Positions 32,253-43,156 of a DNA stretch of 64,000 nucleotides are shown here, piece by piece. The notes under the pieces were generated by a model that was not told the origin of the DNA, did no database searches, and worked only from the letters and a program-made list of their open reading frames with translations. Position 1 is the first letter of the stretch. Each line of letters starts with the position of its first letter. The stretch covers positions 119,700,042 through 119,764,041 of the forward strand of contig CM060704.1 of NCBI GenBank assembly GCA_030686995.1. Direction: 5' to 3'. Both the position numbers and the translations under genes were made by a program. This DNA is from Artemisia argyi. Taxonomy: Eukaryota > Streptophyta > Magnoliopsida > Asterales > Asteraceae.

Positions 32253-35200
32253 TGTAACACCCCCAAATTTGGGATACGCAGCGGAATTAAAGCTGGGTGT
32301 TACTCGACGGCACAACAGTTATAATAATATAAAACAATCTCTAATTGAGTTGTTTTAGAAATTTTATTATTCAAATATCAGAGTTTACAAAATGAGGTGC
32401 CAGTAGTTTTACAACTTGTTAAATATTTTATCAAAGAATAATAAAATTTTAGCCTTCCTTCCGTATCCATGCTCTTCCATGCCATCCTCGTTTGTTATGG
32501 ACCTGAGATAAACATGCTAAAAATTCAACACAAAGGTTGAGTGAATCCATAGCGTTTGTATAACGATTAGTTGAACACAAGTCATAGAATAGTAAAACAG
32601 TAATATTTCAGTGTATTGCTCTAAGCCTCATGAACTCAAACGTTAACGTGTGTGATATCATAAAATGATATAAATTACCGACACCATAATGATGATATAA
32701 GTAACAATGCCCTCGAGTAGGAGCTTGCCAACTTCCTAGTAGTTCTCAAATAATGTGCATTTGGCTATCAATCCGGCTAGCACGAAGGCTATCTATCCGG
32801 CTAGCTCAAATGGGCTGTCAACCTCCAATAGATCTATTCACAATATTCGCGTTCACTCGCAAGTGATTAATGGTTCATGATATGAGGGACTTTTAATGGC
32901 AAAAACGTTTAACTTAGGCAATACCAGATCGGGATAGCATACAGAAAATACTTGTGTTCGGTTTGCAGCATGTATCTCCCCACAAGTTTGAAAACAGTAT
33001 AAAAAATAGTAGGACTATGAACTCACCTGGGTAATAAAGCAGTCTGAATGGAAAACAACTTAAATAAAGTTGATAAACGTCTCTGACACGAAATCTGAGT
33101 TGATTTGTCAAGTTTTTAGTATTCATATTTACGTATATGTAAGTTTAATATTTGGTATCGTAAAGGTTTTGTTAACGATTATTTATTTAGTTACGATAAC
33201 ATGAAGTCTCTTCAAAAGTTATTGGATATTAAGATTTTACTATTTTTCCAATTTATGGTTTGTTATTCAATTTCGGTATATTACCTATATAAGTTTTTAT
33301 TAAAAGTCCTGAATCGTTATAACGTTAAATATATTTCCTATATAAGTTTAATAAAAACTCGTTACCGACGTATAACTATGATATAAAAATAACCCGAGCC
33401 GTTTAATGGGTTGAAAATATATTATTGGAATTTATATAAAAATATTACACTTTTTATCCTTGTAGTTTCTAAAATCACACTTTATATCCACAACTATTGT
33501 TTGTTGACAAAACAGCCCTTGTACTAATTAATTTATAAAACTTACATTTTTGGCCCAAGAAAAATCCATCTTTTATTTATTTAAAAAAAATATATACACT
33601 CCATTAGTTTTTCAAAACTAATTATAAGAGTATTTTTTTATATATATTCCAAGACAAAAACGAGCTAAGTTTTAGACAAATCTGTACAATGTTTTTATAA
33701 CGTTTTTTATCCTTTCAAATATTTGCCAGGTGATATTTCTAATGGTGCAAACTAGAGTTCCTAAACTTGTTTGGTTTGCTTGCAATAATTGTCCAAAGTG
33801 GAGGGATTGAGTCGTTTTCTTAATAAAAGAAATAAATAGTTTTGGTTTCAGTGAGCGACAGGCCCAAAAGGATGTTAAATATAAACGGGGCCTTGCAATA
33901 TTTCTATGACCCTTATAAATTAATAATGAAGTTTGTTAAGTTTGGTAAATTATGGAGTTCGGGAACTAGTTCAAGAAAAGATTTTTGGAAATTCAAATGT
34001 CGGGTTTAAAAATAGTCCGCACCTACAGCTCCTGTCATGCGTTTTTAGGACCCGTGCTCCTGAGTTTTTAAAGAAAACGTCGTTCCGGACAACTTTCATG
34101 CTTTAACTTTTTGATGAATCAGAGTAGAAATGCCTCGTTTTGTGTGTTTTAGATTCTGTCACAGAATGTTGTTGACAGCTTTCCGACAAAGTTTTTGGTA
34201 ATTTCATTTGGATGGGTTAGTGGGGCGTTCAAGAGTGTCCTGGGTGGTGGTCACATATATCTTTTGGCTAGGTTTAATACCCTTATCTTGTGGTAGAAAA
34301 ATAGGACACAAGAGGGGTGTTTGGCTGGTTTTGGCGACATGGCAGAAAAGCAGAAACATGTTTAAACTTTACAAAAGCCTATGGTGATCCATACTTGTTA
34401 TCTATTACTGATTACTTAGCTTGTTTTAGTGTAATATTAGATAGCTTTTAAGTTAATAAAGTTTACAAATTAATAAATTGGATGTTTGTTTACTCGCTAC
34501 ATCAGAAACAAAACATAACTTTGGTCTAGGTTTTGAATCAAGACTTGTTTAGCAGTAAGTTTAAGGGTATTTAAAGTTTACAAAAGTGACTAAAAAGTGC
34601 TAGAGTACTTACTTGAAATAAATTCGAATATGGAAGGATTTTTGGGCAAAGTGACTTTGGAATTGAAAACTATGCTTGATCCTTCTCCTAGGCTGCTCTA
34701 AACTCTCCCTTGACTTCTACTTGGACTCTAGGATCAGCAGATATCAGTGTGTAAGGCTGTGTAATCTGTTTCGTGTAGGGTGTGAGTACCAGTGAAGGAT
34801 AAGTGTTGATATTTATAGATGGAGTAGTCTAGGCTTCTAGAGAGTATCATGGTCATCATGTTTATCATAAAGGGGCAAGGTGAAGTGTATGAAAGGTGTC
34901 CATGAGCTGGTTAAATAGTTCGAACGGTTTAAAAGAGAACACATAAGTGTATACTTGTTCTATCTTATGGCCACATTGAAAAATCTAGGAGACATAGTGA
35001 GGTGGTACTTAGGAGTTTGTAAGGTGGCATGTGATGGAGGTGCAGGTGGCGCATGGTGTTCAAAGTTTTGCCTACAACTTTTGACCTAGGTAGAATTTCC
35101 AGGGAACAAGATGATGTGTAGTAAAAATAGGCTAGTAAATATCTTGTGGTTTAGGATTTTACATGCATCAAGTTAAAACTAGTTTTAGTTTCATTTTAGT

Positions 35201-36127
35201 TATGTTCGACTCCATTGTTGAAATTCAAAGTAACAGAGATGGAAAAGATAGGATATGGTTAGTTTTGGTTCATACATGGTTAAAATAGAATTTAGTTAAG
35301 TTAGAACTAGATTAAGAACTAAAGTGGTTTGGTTTTTATTTGCATCTATATGAAAAATCATGTCAACATATATATGGAGTAAGGATGTACACGTATATGT
35401 ATATAAAACCATGCATGATTGGAAAATAATATGATGTTACACGTTTGTGATTTTTAAATGCATGATACAAGGTAAAACACGAATGGTATTTTGAAATTGA
35501 CATGTTACATAAATATGAGACATATATTTTGTTAGCATTTATAGTTAATTTATTTGTAACTCTGTATATGTTGTTGACATGGTCTTAGGAGGTGGATAGA
35601 AGATTTATTATTAGTTTAAGGTATAGAGAGTATAGTTTGATCCGGTAATTACCAACGTAATGTTTTTAAGTCATGAAATTTAGAATCTGGTGACATAAAA
35701 ATATAAAAAAAATGTTATAACTTATCAACATACTCAAATTTAATACTTAACATGAGTCATGGGTTTGACAGAGTGTTTGAACGTTATTTAAACTAAAATT
35801 TTAGAGTGATGATAAATAGAAGTTAATAGTTAATTTAATAAGCTGAAAAGTTTCGTTAAAACTCTAATAAATGGCTAACGTTTAATTTGAACATTAAGAA
35901 TAAAATAACGTAAAGTGGTAAATAAGAAATTGAAAACTTTTTATACTTGTCATAAATAAAAATATTTATTCAAGACAAAACTAAGTGTACTTGTGTACTT
36001 AAAATATGAGTTACGTTATATCTTAGTTGATTGTTGTGAATAGTTTAACTAATAATGTTTAAAAAAATAGGTGTGAAAAATGGTTTAGTATTAGTTTAAT
36101 TTAAGTGAAAATTTATCGGTGGTTACA
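32253..36127 (-). mobile_element. Solo LTR-like insertion of 3.9 kb (Tekay-like gypsy LTR)
   Basis: 3875 bp with ends TGTAACACCCCCAAATTTGG and GGTGGTTACA, flanked by the duplication TCTCC (32248-32252 and 36128-36132). No gag or pol ORF and no internal direct repeat of LTR type was seen, so it looks like one very long solo LTR. Phrases near 32500 (CCTGAGATAAACATGCTAAA then TTCAACACAAAGG) recall the ends of long Tekay/chromovirus LTRs in Asteraceae; that family name is inference. It interrupts the solo LTR at 31312-36611. Confidence 0.75.
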
Positions 36128-36189
36128 TCTCCACACAAGTTCCTTCCTAATGAATGAAAAATAGAAAACTATATATAGAGTTTAGAAGG

Positions 36190-36410
36190 TGACGGCGTCA
36201 AGAACAAATGTCTGACGCCGTCATCTCGCCGCCAAATAGTTCCTCGGACTGCCTAGATCTGGGTCTGACGCCGTCATGTAATCTCCTTATGCATGCCGTC
36301 ATGATTTTAACTCTTGACGCCCTTGTTGTGACGCCTTCAGGTTTGTACTGGATCGTCACCACTTTTACTCTTGACGCCGTCATGAATTTCCTCTTGACGC
36401 CGTCAGGTAC
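36190..36410. repeat. TGACGCCGTCA palindrome cluster (copy 2)
   Basis: About seven perfect or near-perfect TGACGCCGTCA/TGACGGCGTCA words lie in 220 bp of the solo LTR. Because the words are near-palindromic, open frames appear on both strands; these are not genes. Confidence 0.85.
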
Positions 36411-36616
36411 TGTTCTCAGCATGGAAAATTAAGTCTTTGGCGTTTTCTTCACTTTTATGCTCCAAAAACGTCCGAATTGCTTCCTTTTCCAGATTTCACT
36501 CCCAAAGTACCTAAAATCACAAAAGGAACGATTTAGGGCAATATTTGATCAAATAAATTCAATTCCGGGCTTAAATGACCCCCTAAAAGTGGCTCATTTT
36601 TTGCCTCATCAGCATA

Positions 36617-38957
36617 TCATGCAAAACAGGACTCTGTAGCATTTATCAGTGCTGTGATTTGGATAATTGCACATTTCACATCTCCCAGAAGGTCTGGGTG
36701 TGGTTTTTGGTTTGGAAGAACTTGAGGATACTGAGGGCTTAGTAGAATTTGGGTCAGAGTTTTTCTCAGTAGACTCAATTTTCTCACTCAGCATCCTAAC
36801 AAGTTCAGTAAGCTGATCAACCTTTGAATCAGTGCTTTCATGCTTCACTTCAGTGGGTACTGAAGGTTTTTGGTGTTCAGTGGGTGCAGGAGTAGGTCTT
36901 TTCAGAATAGTCCTTCCTAACCCTGATTTCTCTTTTGGAGAATGTGGTTGATAGACTAATGGTGCAAGGTCAGAATTGGGTTCCGCTCCCTGAAGTTGTT
37001 TCAGTGGAGGAAGTGGTGAATCAGACTTAGACTCAGTGATGGACTCGGTAGGACTAAGTTTATGAGTGACTCCTAGCAGCTCCTTGATAGCCTGACTTTC
37101 AGGCTCCAGGATTCTTCCAGTATTAAAATTTGGCATTTTACTATCAGGATTGTTTCTTTCAATCCAATCACTGGGTTTAGGAGCAAGGTCTTTGCTAGAG
37201 AGTATGTTAGTTGACAGAAAAGTTGTTGAATGGCTGCTTTCCCCAGAAACTTCAGTGAGTTGATCATCACCCAAACCAGTCTTTTTGGAGCTGGGTGAGA
37301 GACTCAGTGTTTCATAAAGTTTGGGGTTTTTCTGAGTCCATTTCCAAATAGTTTCATTTTCTTTCTTAAGTTCTTCCTGAAGAGCTTGATTTTGTTTTAC
37401 TAGTTCAGAGTTTTGAATTTGAAGTGTAACACTTTCAAGCTTGGCTTGTTTTAAAGCAAGTAGTTCATCTATACTATGATTTAATTCAAAACTCAGTTTG
37501 TTAAATTTTGAAAACAAGTTAAGCCTTTGCTCTTCAACATACTTAAGATCAACATTAATATAATCTAAGTAAGATTTCCAATCATCATCATCATCCATAG
37601 AAAGTAAAAGATTTACCTTCCTCATAGTGATGTTGACCCATTCACCATTTCTTGCATGACTCTTCCCCACAGCAAGCTTGTTGTCATCTGATAGGGCCAT
37701 CAGGGCACTGCTGTGAACTTCATCATCATCAGAGGACACTTCAACCTCATCCCAGTCATATGTTTCAGCAACAAGCCCTTTGTTCTTGGCTTGAGAAGGC
37801 TTTGGAGCCTGAGGAGGCTGAGAGACTGTTGAGGATGATTCAAGAAGGGCAAGTTTAGCTTTTGCTTTTCTATACTTGGCTTCAAAGTCAATTCGAGGGA
37901 CTTTTTCAAATCTTTGACTAGACTGAAGCATCTTTGGTTGAAATTTGCTAGGGCCTGAAAGACAGTTATTTCCTGAAAATTTGAAGGATGGTTCTGAGGT
38001 TGTTTTTGAAAAACAATCTTTAGCAAAATGGCCCATTTTGCCACATTTAAAGCATTCAGTGTTATTATTTGCTTTTGAAGGGAATTTGTTTTTCTTAAAA
38101 AATCTTTTTGAATTAGCAAGGAGTGCTCTTTCATGAAATTCAATTTGAAGATCATTTAGGTACTCCTCACTGGTTCTTTGGTCAACCTCATCATCAGAAC
38201 CATCCTGAAAATCCTGCACAACACCTTTTGAATAGAAAGCAATTGATATGAGTGAAATTGTCAAGGCCTTTTTGGTCTCCTGAGCTTTACCAGGGTATCT
38301 CCTGGTGATAAGATTGTCCTCATAGACAAACTTCCTATAGATGGCAGGGAGCTCAAGGTTCTGAATGTGGTTTGCATTTCTCAATCCCTGAGAGAAGTTT
38401 AACCACTTCTCAGGGAGACTATTGACAAAACCAACATTGATCTCATGTTTTGACAGTATAACACCATCATTGGTCAGCTCATTCAGGAGGGTCTTATACC
38501 GAGTATAAGTCTCAGAGAGACTTTCAGAATCCTTGGCCCTGAAGGTATTGAATTCAAGCTTCAGGTCCATGATTCTATTCTCTTTGGTATCAGAAGGCCC
38601 TTCATAGCTATGAACCAGGTCAGTCCATGTCTGCTGGGCAGTGGGACAGTTGATCACTGATTCCATTATATCATCAGGAAGGCATGATATAATGATGCTT
38701 TTCAGGCGCTGGTCTTGATTGACCACCCTCCTTTCATCTGGGGTCCACTGAGCTTCATGTTTAATTAAACCTTGGGCAGTTGTTGGGACATATGGACCAT
38801 CATTAATCAACTTAATGTAATATGGTTCCATCCCAGTTAAGTAGCAAAGCATTCGCTTTTTCCACTTATTAAATTTGCCAACTTCTAGTCGAGGGGCAGT
38901 TGCTGAATAACTTCCACCCTTTTTGTCGACAAGTTGGGGAACATCTATGTCAGTCAT
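36617..38957 (-). CDS. Ty1/copia Gag polyprotein, interrupted at its 3' end
   Basis: An open frame of about 780 residues starting MTDIDVPQLVDKKGGSYSAT. The N-terminal half is the plant copia Gag (UBN2/DUF4219-like) domain with PRLEVGKFNKWKKRMLCYLT, a region of many Trp and Glu, and the zinc knuckle CFKCGKMGHFAKDC near residues 300-315. The second half is Ser/Pro/Lys-rich with a coiled-coil stretch (ALKQAKLESVTLQIQNSELV). A further Cys/His motif begins at CEMCNYPNHSTDKC, just before the nested solo LTR cuts the frame. The nucleocapsid would package element RNA. The frame itself is intact up to the insertion, but the element cannot move because pol is gone. Confidence 0.82.
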
Positions 38958-39026
38958 AGTGGGATCTTGATTTTAAAAACTTGAGCACTCTTAAGTTTTG
39001 AAAACAGGTTTAAGTTTTACAAATCA

Positions 39027-39042
39027 GAGGCTCTGATACCAC
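39027..39042 (-). other. Primer-binding site of the copia remnant
   Basis: Minus-strand reading AGTGGTATCAGAGCCTC lies directly after the LTR end. TGGTATCAGAGC is complementary to the 3' end of plant initiator tRNA-Met, the usual primer for copia reverse transcription. It fixes the LTR border and the orientation. Confidence 0.85.
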
Positions 39043-39043
39043 T

Positions 39044-39932
39044 TGTTGGTCCCCTTTACTTGGTTAACTATAACTACAAAGCTAAAGTAACCAAGTTATA
39101 TGACTTTAAACAAAGATGTATAAAATGATTAACAATAAAGTAACGTAGATATAAGAGACAATATTTTTCAACGTTTAATCTTTATTAGAAGTTAATAAAA
39201 AAGAATCGTACCCAAGTGTTTGCGGAATAACACTTGGGATTGAAAATGACAAGTATGGTATTGACTCCTCACTAAACTCAATCTATGTTGAGTGACAACT
39301 TTCAGGACCCACTGAGCTATCTTAGGGGTTATGTTGTTCTTTGGAGGAGTAAAAGTGGTTTTGTGAATGCTTTGCATTAATTGCACAAACTTGTCAACTT
39401 TTACTCCTCTCTTATGCTACCTATTTATGCACAAATGTGAACAACCCTATTATACAATGGACCAAAGTGTTCCTCAATAAAATCTTGATAGATTTTATTA
39501 TCTGGCAAGGGAAACTTCTTCGAGTTAAGTCCAAAAGACACTTTCTGATGACAGTCTGGTTTTAACCATTTGAGGAAAGTTTGACCTTAAAGTGATAAAG
39601 CACTTTAGTGAAACAGATCAAGCTTTCCTGCCCAGTCCCGCCAAAACTTCAGTCTTCTAGTCATCAGTCTTCAGTACCATGAAGTTGTTGAGGAGTCTTG
39701 GGGTTCAGTGAGTTATTGTCATCCTCACTGAACCCATCACCTTCTTCTTGGCTTAGATCACACTTCACAGAGTTCCGCCTCACTGAATGGAGAACCTTTC
39801 TTCTTATGCTCGGTCTAAGCATCCTGAAGATGACTCACTGAGTTACTGTTCACTCAGTGACTTGTTTATACTTAGGTTATTTTACGTTCAAATCCTTGTT
39901 AGAAGAAGATTGGGGAATTTAGTGACCCAACA
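39044..39932 (-). repeat. 5' LTR of the copia remnant (889 bp)
   Basis: Runs from TGTTGGTCCCC at 39044 to CCCAACA at 39932, giving TG...CA ends. It directly follows the tRNA-Met primer-binding site. The host word after it is TTATA. No second copy of this LTR was seen in the window. It ends about 220 bp upstream of the GASA pseudogene. Confidence 0.75.
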
Positions 39933-40149
39933 TTATATGTAGTAAATATAGGAATGATTTAAAATTCAAAATTGCCAATGCCAATGTCCATTGTATGCCA
40001 GCCGTGTAGAAAAAATAATGCTTTATAAATTTAATACTTTCCAAAACACATCTTATGTAAACACCATAATCCTAATTTTCATTTTCAAATTTGTGCTAAT
40101 TCATAGAAGTAGATGGAAATGGAAATGAAAAATCAAACAAAATGTTGAT

Positions 40150-40645
40150 GATGATCATAAGGTTAGTACATTGTAATCTCTTATTTTTTTTCTTCATAAA
40201 TTTGTTCTTTTATTGCTATACTTCATGGTCTCTGCTAATGGAGGACATCGCGGTCGATTTGGACCTAGAAGTTTAAAAAGCTCTCGTAAGTTCCTATGTC
40301 TTATCTTAGATCCAATATATGCATCGCAATTGACTAATTAATTTAGTCGTGATTTTGATAAATTTAAATTGTTAGCTACAAATGACTAATGGTTTGTGCC
40401 CAAATGAACAGAGTGCGATGGAGAATGCATTAGGAGATGTAGCAAAACACACTACCACAAGCCATGCATGTTCTTCTGCCAAAAATGTTGCACGAATTGT
40501 TTGTGTGTACGACCGGGTTTTTACGGTAACAAATAAGTTTGCCCATGCTAAAACAACCGGAAGGCCAAGGAAGGTTGTCCAAAATGCCCATAGAGTACAT
40601 CACCAATATTTACTTAATAAACAGGGTTATTCTAATGTTTATTAG
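40150..40645 (+). pseudogene. GASA/snakin-family (gibberellin-regulated) gene with in-frame stops
   Basis: The first exon piece gives a signal-peptide-like hydrophobic run (KFVLLLLYFMVSANGGHRGR then FGPRSLKSS) and ends at the donor C/GTAAG (40286). After an intron of about 130 bp ending AACAG, the second exon reads QCDGECIRRCSKTHYHKPCM, FFCQKCCTNCLCV, RPGFYGNK, then TAA, VCPC, TAA, NNRKAKEGCPKCP. This is the GASA domain of the class with KPCMFFCQKCC. Two TAA stops fall where CAA and TAC are expected, removing the last four of the twelve conserved Cys; the conserved Trp is Arg; and no ATG precedes the signal peptide in frame. GASA peptides are secreted, disulfide-rich regulators of growth and defence. 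This copy is very likely dead. Confidence 0.78.
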
Positions 40646-40659
40646 TAGTTGTTCTTGCT

Positions 40660-42653
40660 TCCATGTTGATATTCAATGTTGTACTGTAATAATGTTGAGG
40701 TTCATTTGAAAAACTATGAAAATGGACTAACGGTTTTTAATCTATGGTCATTAGCGTGCCGTAATTCATTGGATGCTATTATTGCGCCTAGCATGTGACT
40801 GAGCCCAAAATATTTCATATATTGTATTTTGATGGTATTGAAAATTAATTTGTCAAATATGCTTGAACCTTTATCATAAGAAAAACCTTACAACCATTTA
40901 TTTCATAGTTATATTTACTTTCATACATATTAATCATAAAAAATGAGAAATTTAAATATTACCATCAAAGATACGTGAGTTATCGTTGCATATTAAGATC
41001 AAATTAGAAAGAAAAATAAAATAAAATAAGAAGTATGAGAAGTAATTACGACTACATTCTCATTTCGATTTCTTTTATCAATTAATTCAATTGAAAGCAA
41101 GTTGATATTATGAAGCGATGCATGCACAATAGATGTAGATAGTCTACAAACCTAATAACATGAAAACGTGCCATCTTGACATCAGAAGACATGAGAACAC
41201 ATATCATGAAAACTAGACAAGTACTCGTACATAACAATGGGATTTTATAGTTGCATATAGTTATAATGATATTTTGGTTATACAAAACGTTATACAAAAC
41301 ACTTAGCGAAAATATCATTATAACTATATACCGCTATAAGATATCCTTGCTACGTGAGCATACATTCATACTCCTTTTTATTTCAAGGTCAAGGCTTCTA
41401 ATAAATATAAGAGGATAAAAACTGTATGTAACTTACATTTTATTAAATAAATTAAAAATATGTACATGAAAAATCTTGTTACTTTGGATTTAAGTCTTAA
41501 ACCGATTTTTATTATGTCCAAGAACTTGATTATTTGTAGTTGAAGTATCATAATGGAACCTGGTAAGATTTAAAGCATAAGTATAGCGTAAATATATAAG
41601 CATTTGTATATCATGGTTTCTCACTCTACAACAATCCTTTTATTGACCTTTTTGTTATTCATATTAGAACACGTCACACTTAACCAAAATTCATAATTGA
41701 TGTATTTTTTTTTCTTCAGTTTCACTAAATGATTTTATATATTCTTTAATATATGTTAAGAATTTTTGCTTGAGTTGAATTATCGCATGTTACAACCATT
41801 TGCAATTACATTTTCATCTTTTCACGTTCTATTTTGAACGTTATACGAAACACTTACCACAATATCGCATATCGTTACTTGTCTGCCGTTAGGAATTTCC
41901 GTTGTTATGCACGGGTACTCGTCTAGTATATATAATGTAGGGCCAATAACAAGATTAATCCAACTTTTCCAAAACAATAACAACAACAAAATTCAAGACA
42001 CATTTAAACGTACCAATGATAACAGATAAACAAGGGAAAAAAACAGATAACGAAAACGCTCCCGTAGCAACACGCGAGCTACCCCACTCGTTTGTTTCAA
42101 ATTGAATGTGTGAAGCTTTCAGATGGAATCTATGAAGCTTATATGTAAAGTTTCTTACTGCGTGTGAAGTATATAAGCTTCAACGTAGCATGATCATGGT
42201 TCAACACATTTGTTACAATTATTAACACGTGTCAAGCATGTACATTCACACGTTTGTACACAAATATTGTTATCAAAATATAATATTTTGTTGTCAAAAT
42301 TTAAAAAAAAAAAAAAAAAACAGACAAGTAAAAAGTCTTCTATAAGTCGCTGGAAAAAAAAGCTGATATGACAGGCAAAACGAAAGTAATAAGAGCTTAC
42401 TAGTGTTACCCAACCTTAATGGCCATCAAACATGACCCAACTCCTATATCAAACTAAAAATTACTATTTATAGAGAGACAATCATGTAAAGATCAAAATG
42501 AGATAATTAAACGGTTAAAATTAGAACTAGACAAAAAATCAAAATAATTAGCAAAATTAGAAAGTCCAGGGTATTGCATAAAATGTTCTTTCACTTTACA
42601 GAATAAAATTTCAATTATCTAAATTTCCTAGTGGTTTTTCAATTTTTTGCAAA

Positions 42654-42685
<32 letters not shown>

Positions 42686-42960
42686 AAAAAAAAAAACTGA
42701 CAACAAATCCAACCGAACCTCATGTTTAAACTTTAAAACTCAAGTACTTATACTACCTTGTTCTCCAAGGAGTCATCATATCATCCACTCTTGATAATCG
42801 AAACCCTAATTTTATCTTTATAAACTCTAAATCAATTTTCCATAAATAAAGGCTCAGCTTTCCTGTAATAAATCCATCCAATTGCAAAACCCTTGAAGCA
42901 ATTTGGCTAGTTTCTTCTTAATCAAAATTCAAGATTCAAGTTTTAGTGGGTTTGATTAGT
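40660..42960. other. Intergenic with Helitron-like sequence
   Basis: No gene is seen. Two related blocks, CGTTATACAAAACACTTAGC (about 41288) and CGTTATACGAAACACTTACC (about 41840), lie upstream of a Helitron-type end at 41899-41926. A-runs lie at 42303 and 42651-42696. The 250 bp before 42969 are the probable promoter and leader of the ALKBH gene. Confidence 0.45.
41899..41926 (+). mobile_element. Helitron 3' terminus (+ strand)
   Basis: The hairpin CCGT-TGTTATGC-ACGG is followed by GTACTCGT and CTAG (41923-41926), then TAT. A minus-strand relative lies near 21085. The 5' end was not found. Confidence 0.5.
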
Positions 42961-42968
42961 GTAAAAAG

Positions 42969-43107
42969 ATGAGTGTGAAAGAGGGTTTGGTTTCAGTTTT
43001 GAAGGGATTAAGTCGTGATGAAATTGAGGAGCTATTATTGAATCAAGAATTATGTGGCCACTGTGAGCTTTCTTTGCATAATCATGTGCAGTTGATTCAT
43101 AAAAGTA

Positions 43108-43156
<49 letters not shown>

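Larger units (their letters stand above)
31312..36611 (-). mobile_element. Solo LTR (about 1.4 kb) inserted in copia gag, itself split
   Basis: The ends are TGATGCGTGGGG (31312) and GCCTCATCA (36611), that is TG...CA, with a 5-bp duplication GCATA on each side. Without the inner insertion at 32253-36127 plus one copy of its duplication, it is about 1.4 kb. It matches 28706-29998 in reverse orientation, so these are two copies of one LTR family. No primer-binding site, gag or pol lies between its ends, so it is a solo LTR left by recombination between two LTRs. Confidence 0.82.
30690..39932 (-). mobile_element. Ty1/copia retrotransposon remnant (5' LTR, gag, protease), split by a nested LTR
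   Basis: On the minus strand the order is 5' LTR (39932-39044), tRNA-Met primer-binding site, gag (38957-36617) and, after the 5.3-kb insertion 31312-36611, the end of the gag zinc-finger region and a copia protease (31306-30690). The copia sequence ends near 30690: integrase, reverse transcriptase, RNase H and the 3' LTR are missing. The insertion duplicated GCATA (31307-31311 and 36612-36616), and the gag frame runs through cleanly when the insert and one copy are ignored. Two in-frame stops after the insertion show the copy is dead. Confidence 0.8.

Noticed and set aside
36198..36432. Overlapping 74-aa open frames on both strands
   Set aside because: They arise from the palindromic TGACGCCGTCA words in the solo LTR; there is no protein-like composition or homology.
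37652..38155. Open frames inside gag in other frames (plus 68 aa, minus 151 aa)
   Set aside because: Shadows of the copia gag frame, whose zinc knuckle fixes the correct reading.
40382..40645. 87-aa open frame (plus strand)
   Set aside because: It is the wrong frame over the GASA exon; the Cys-rich GASA domain reads in another frame with two stops.
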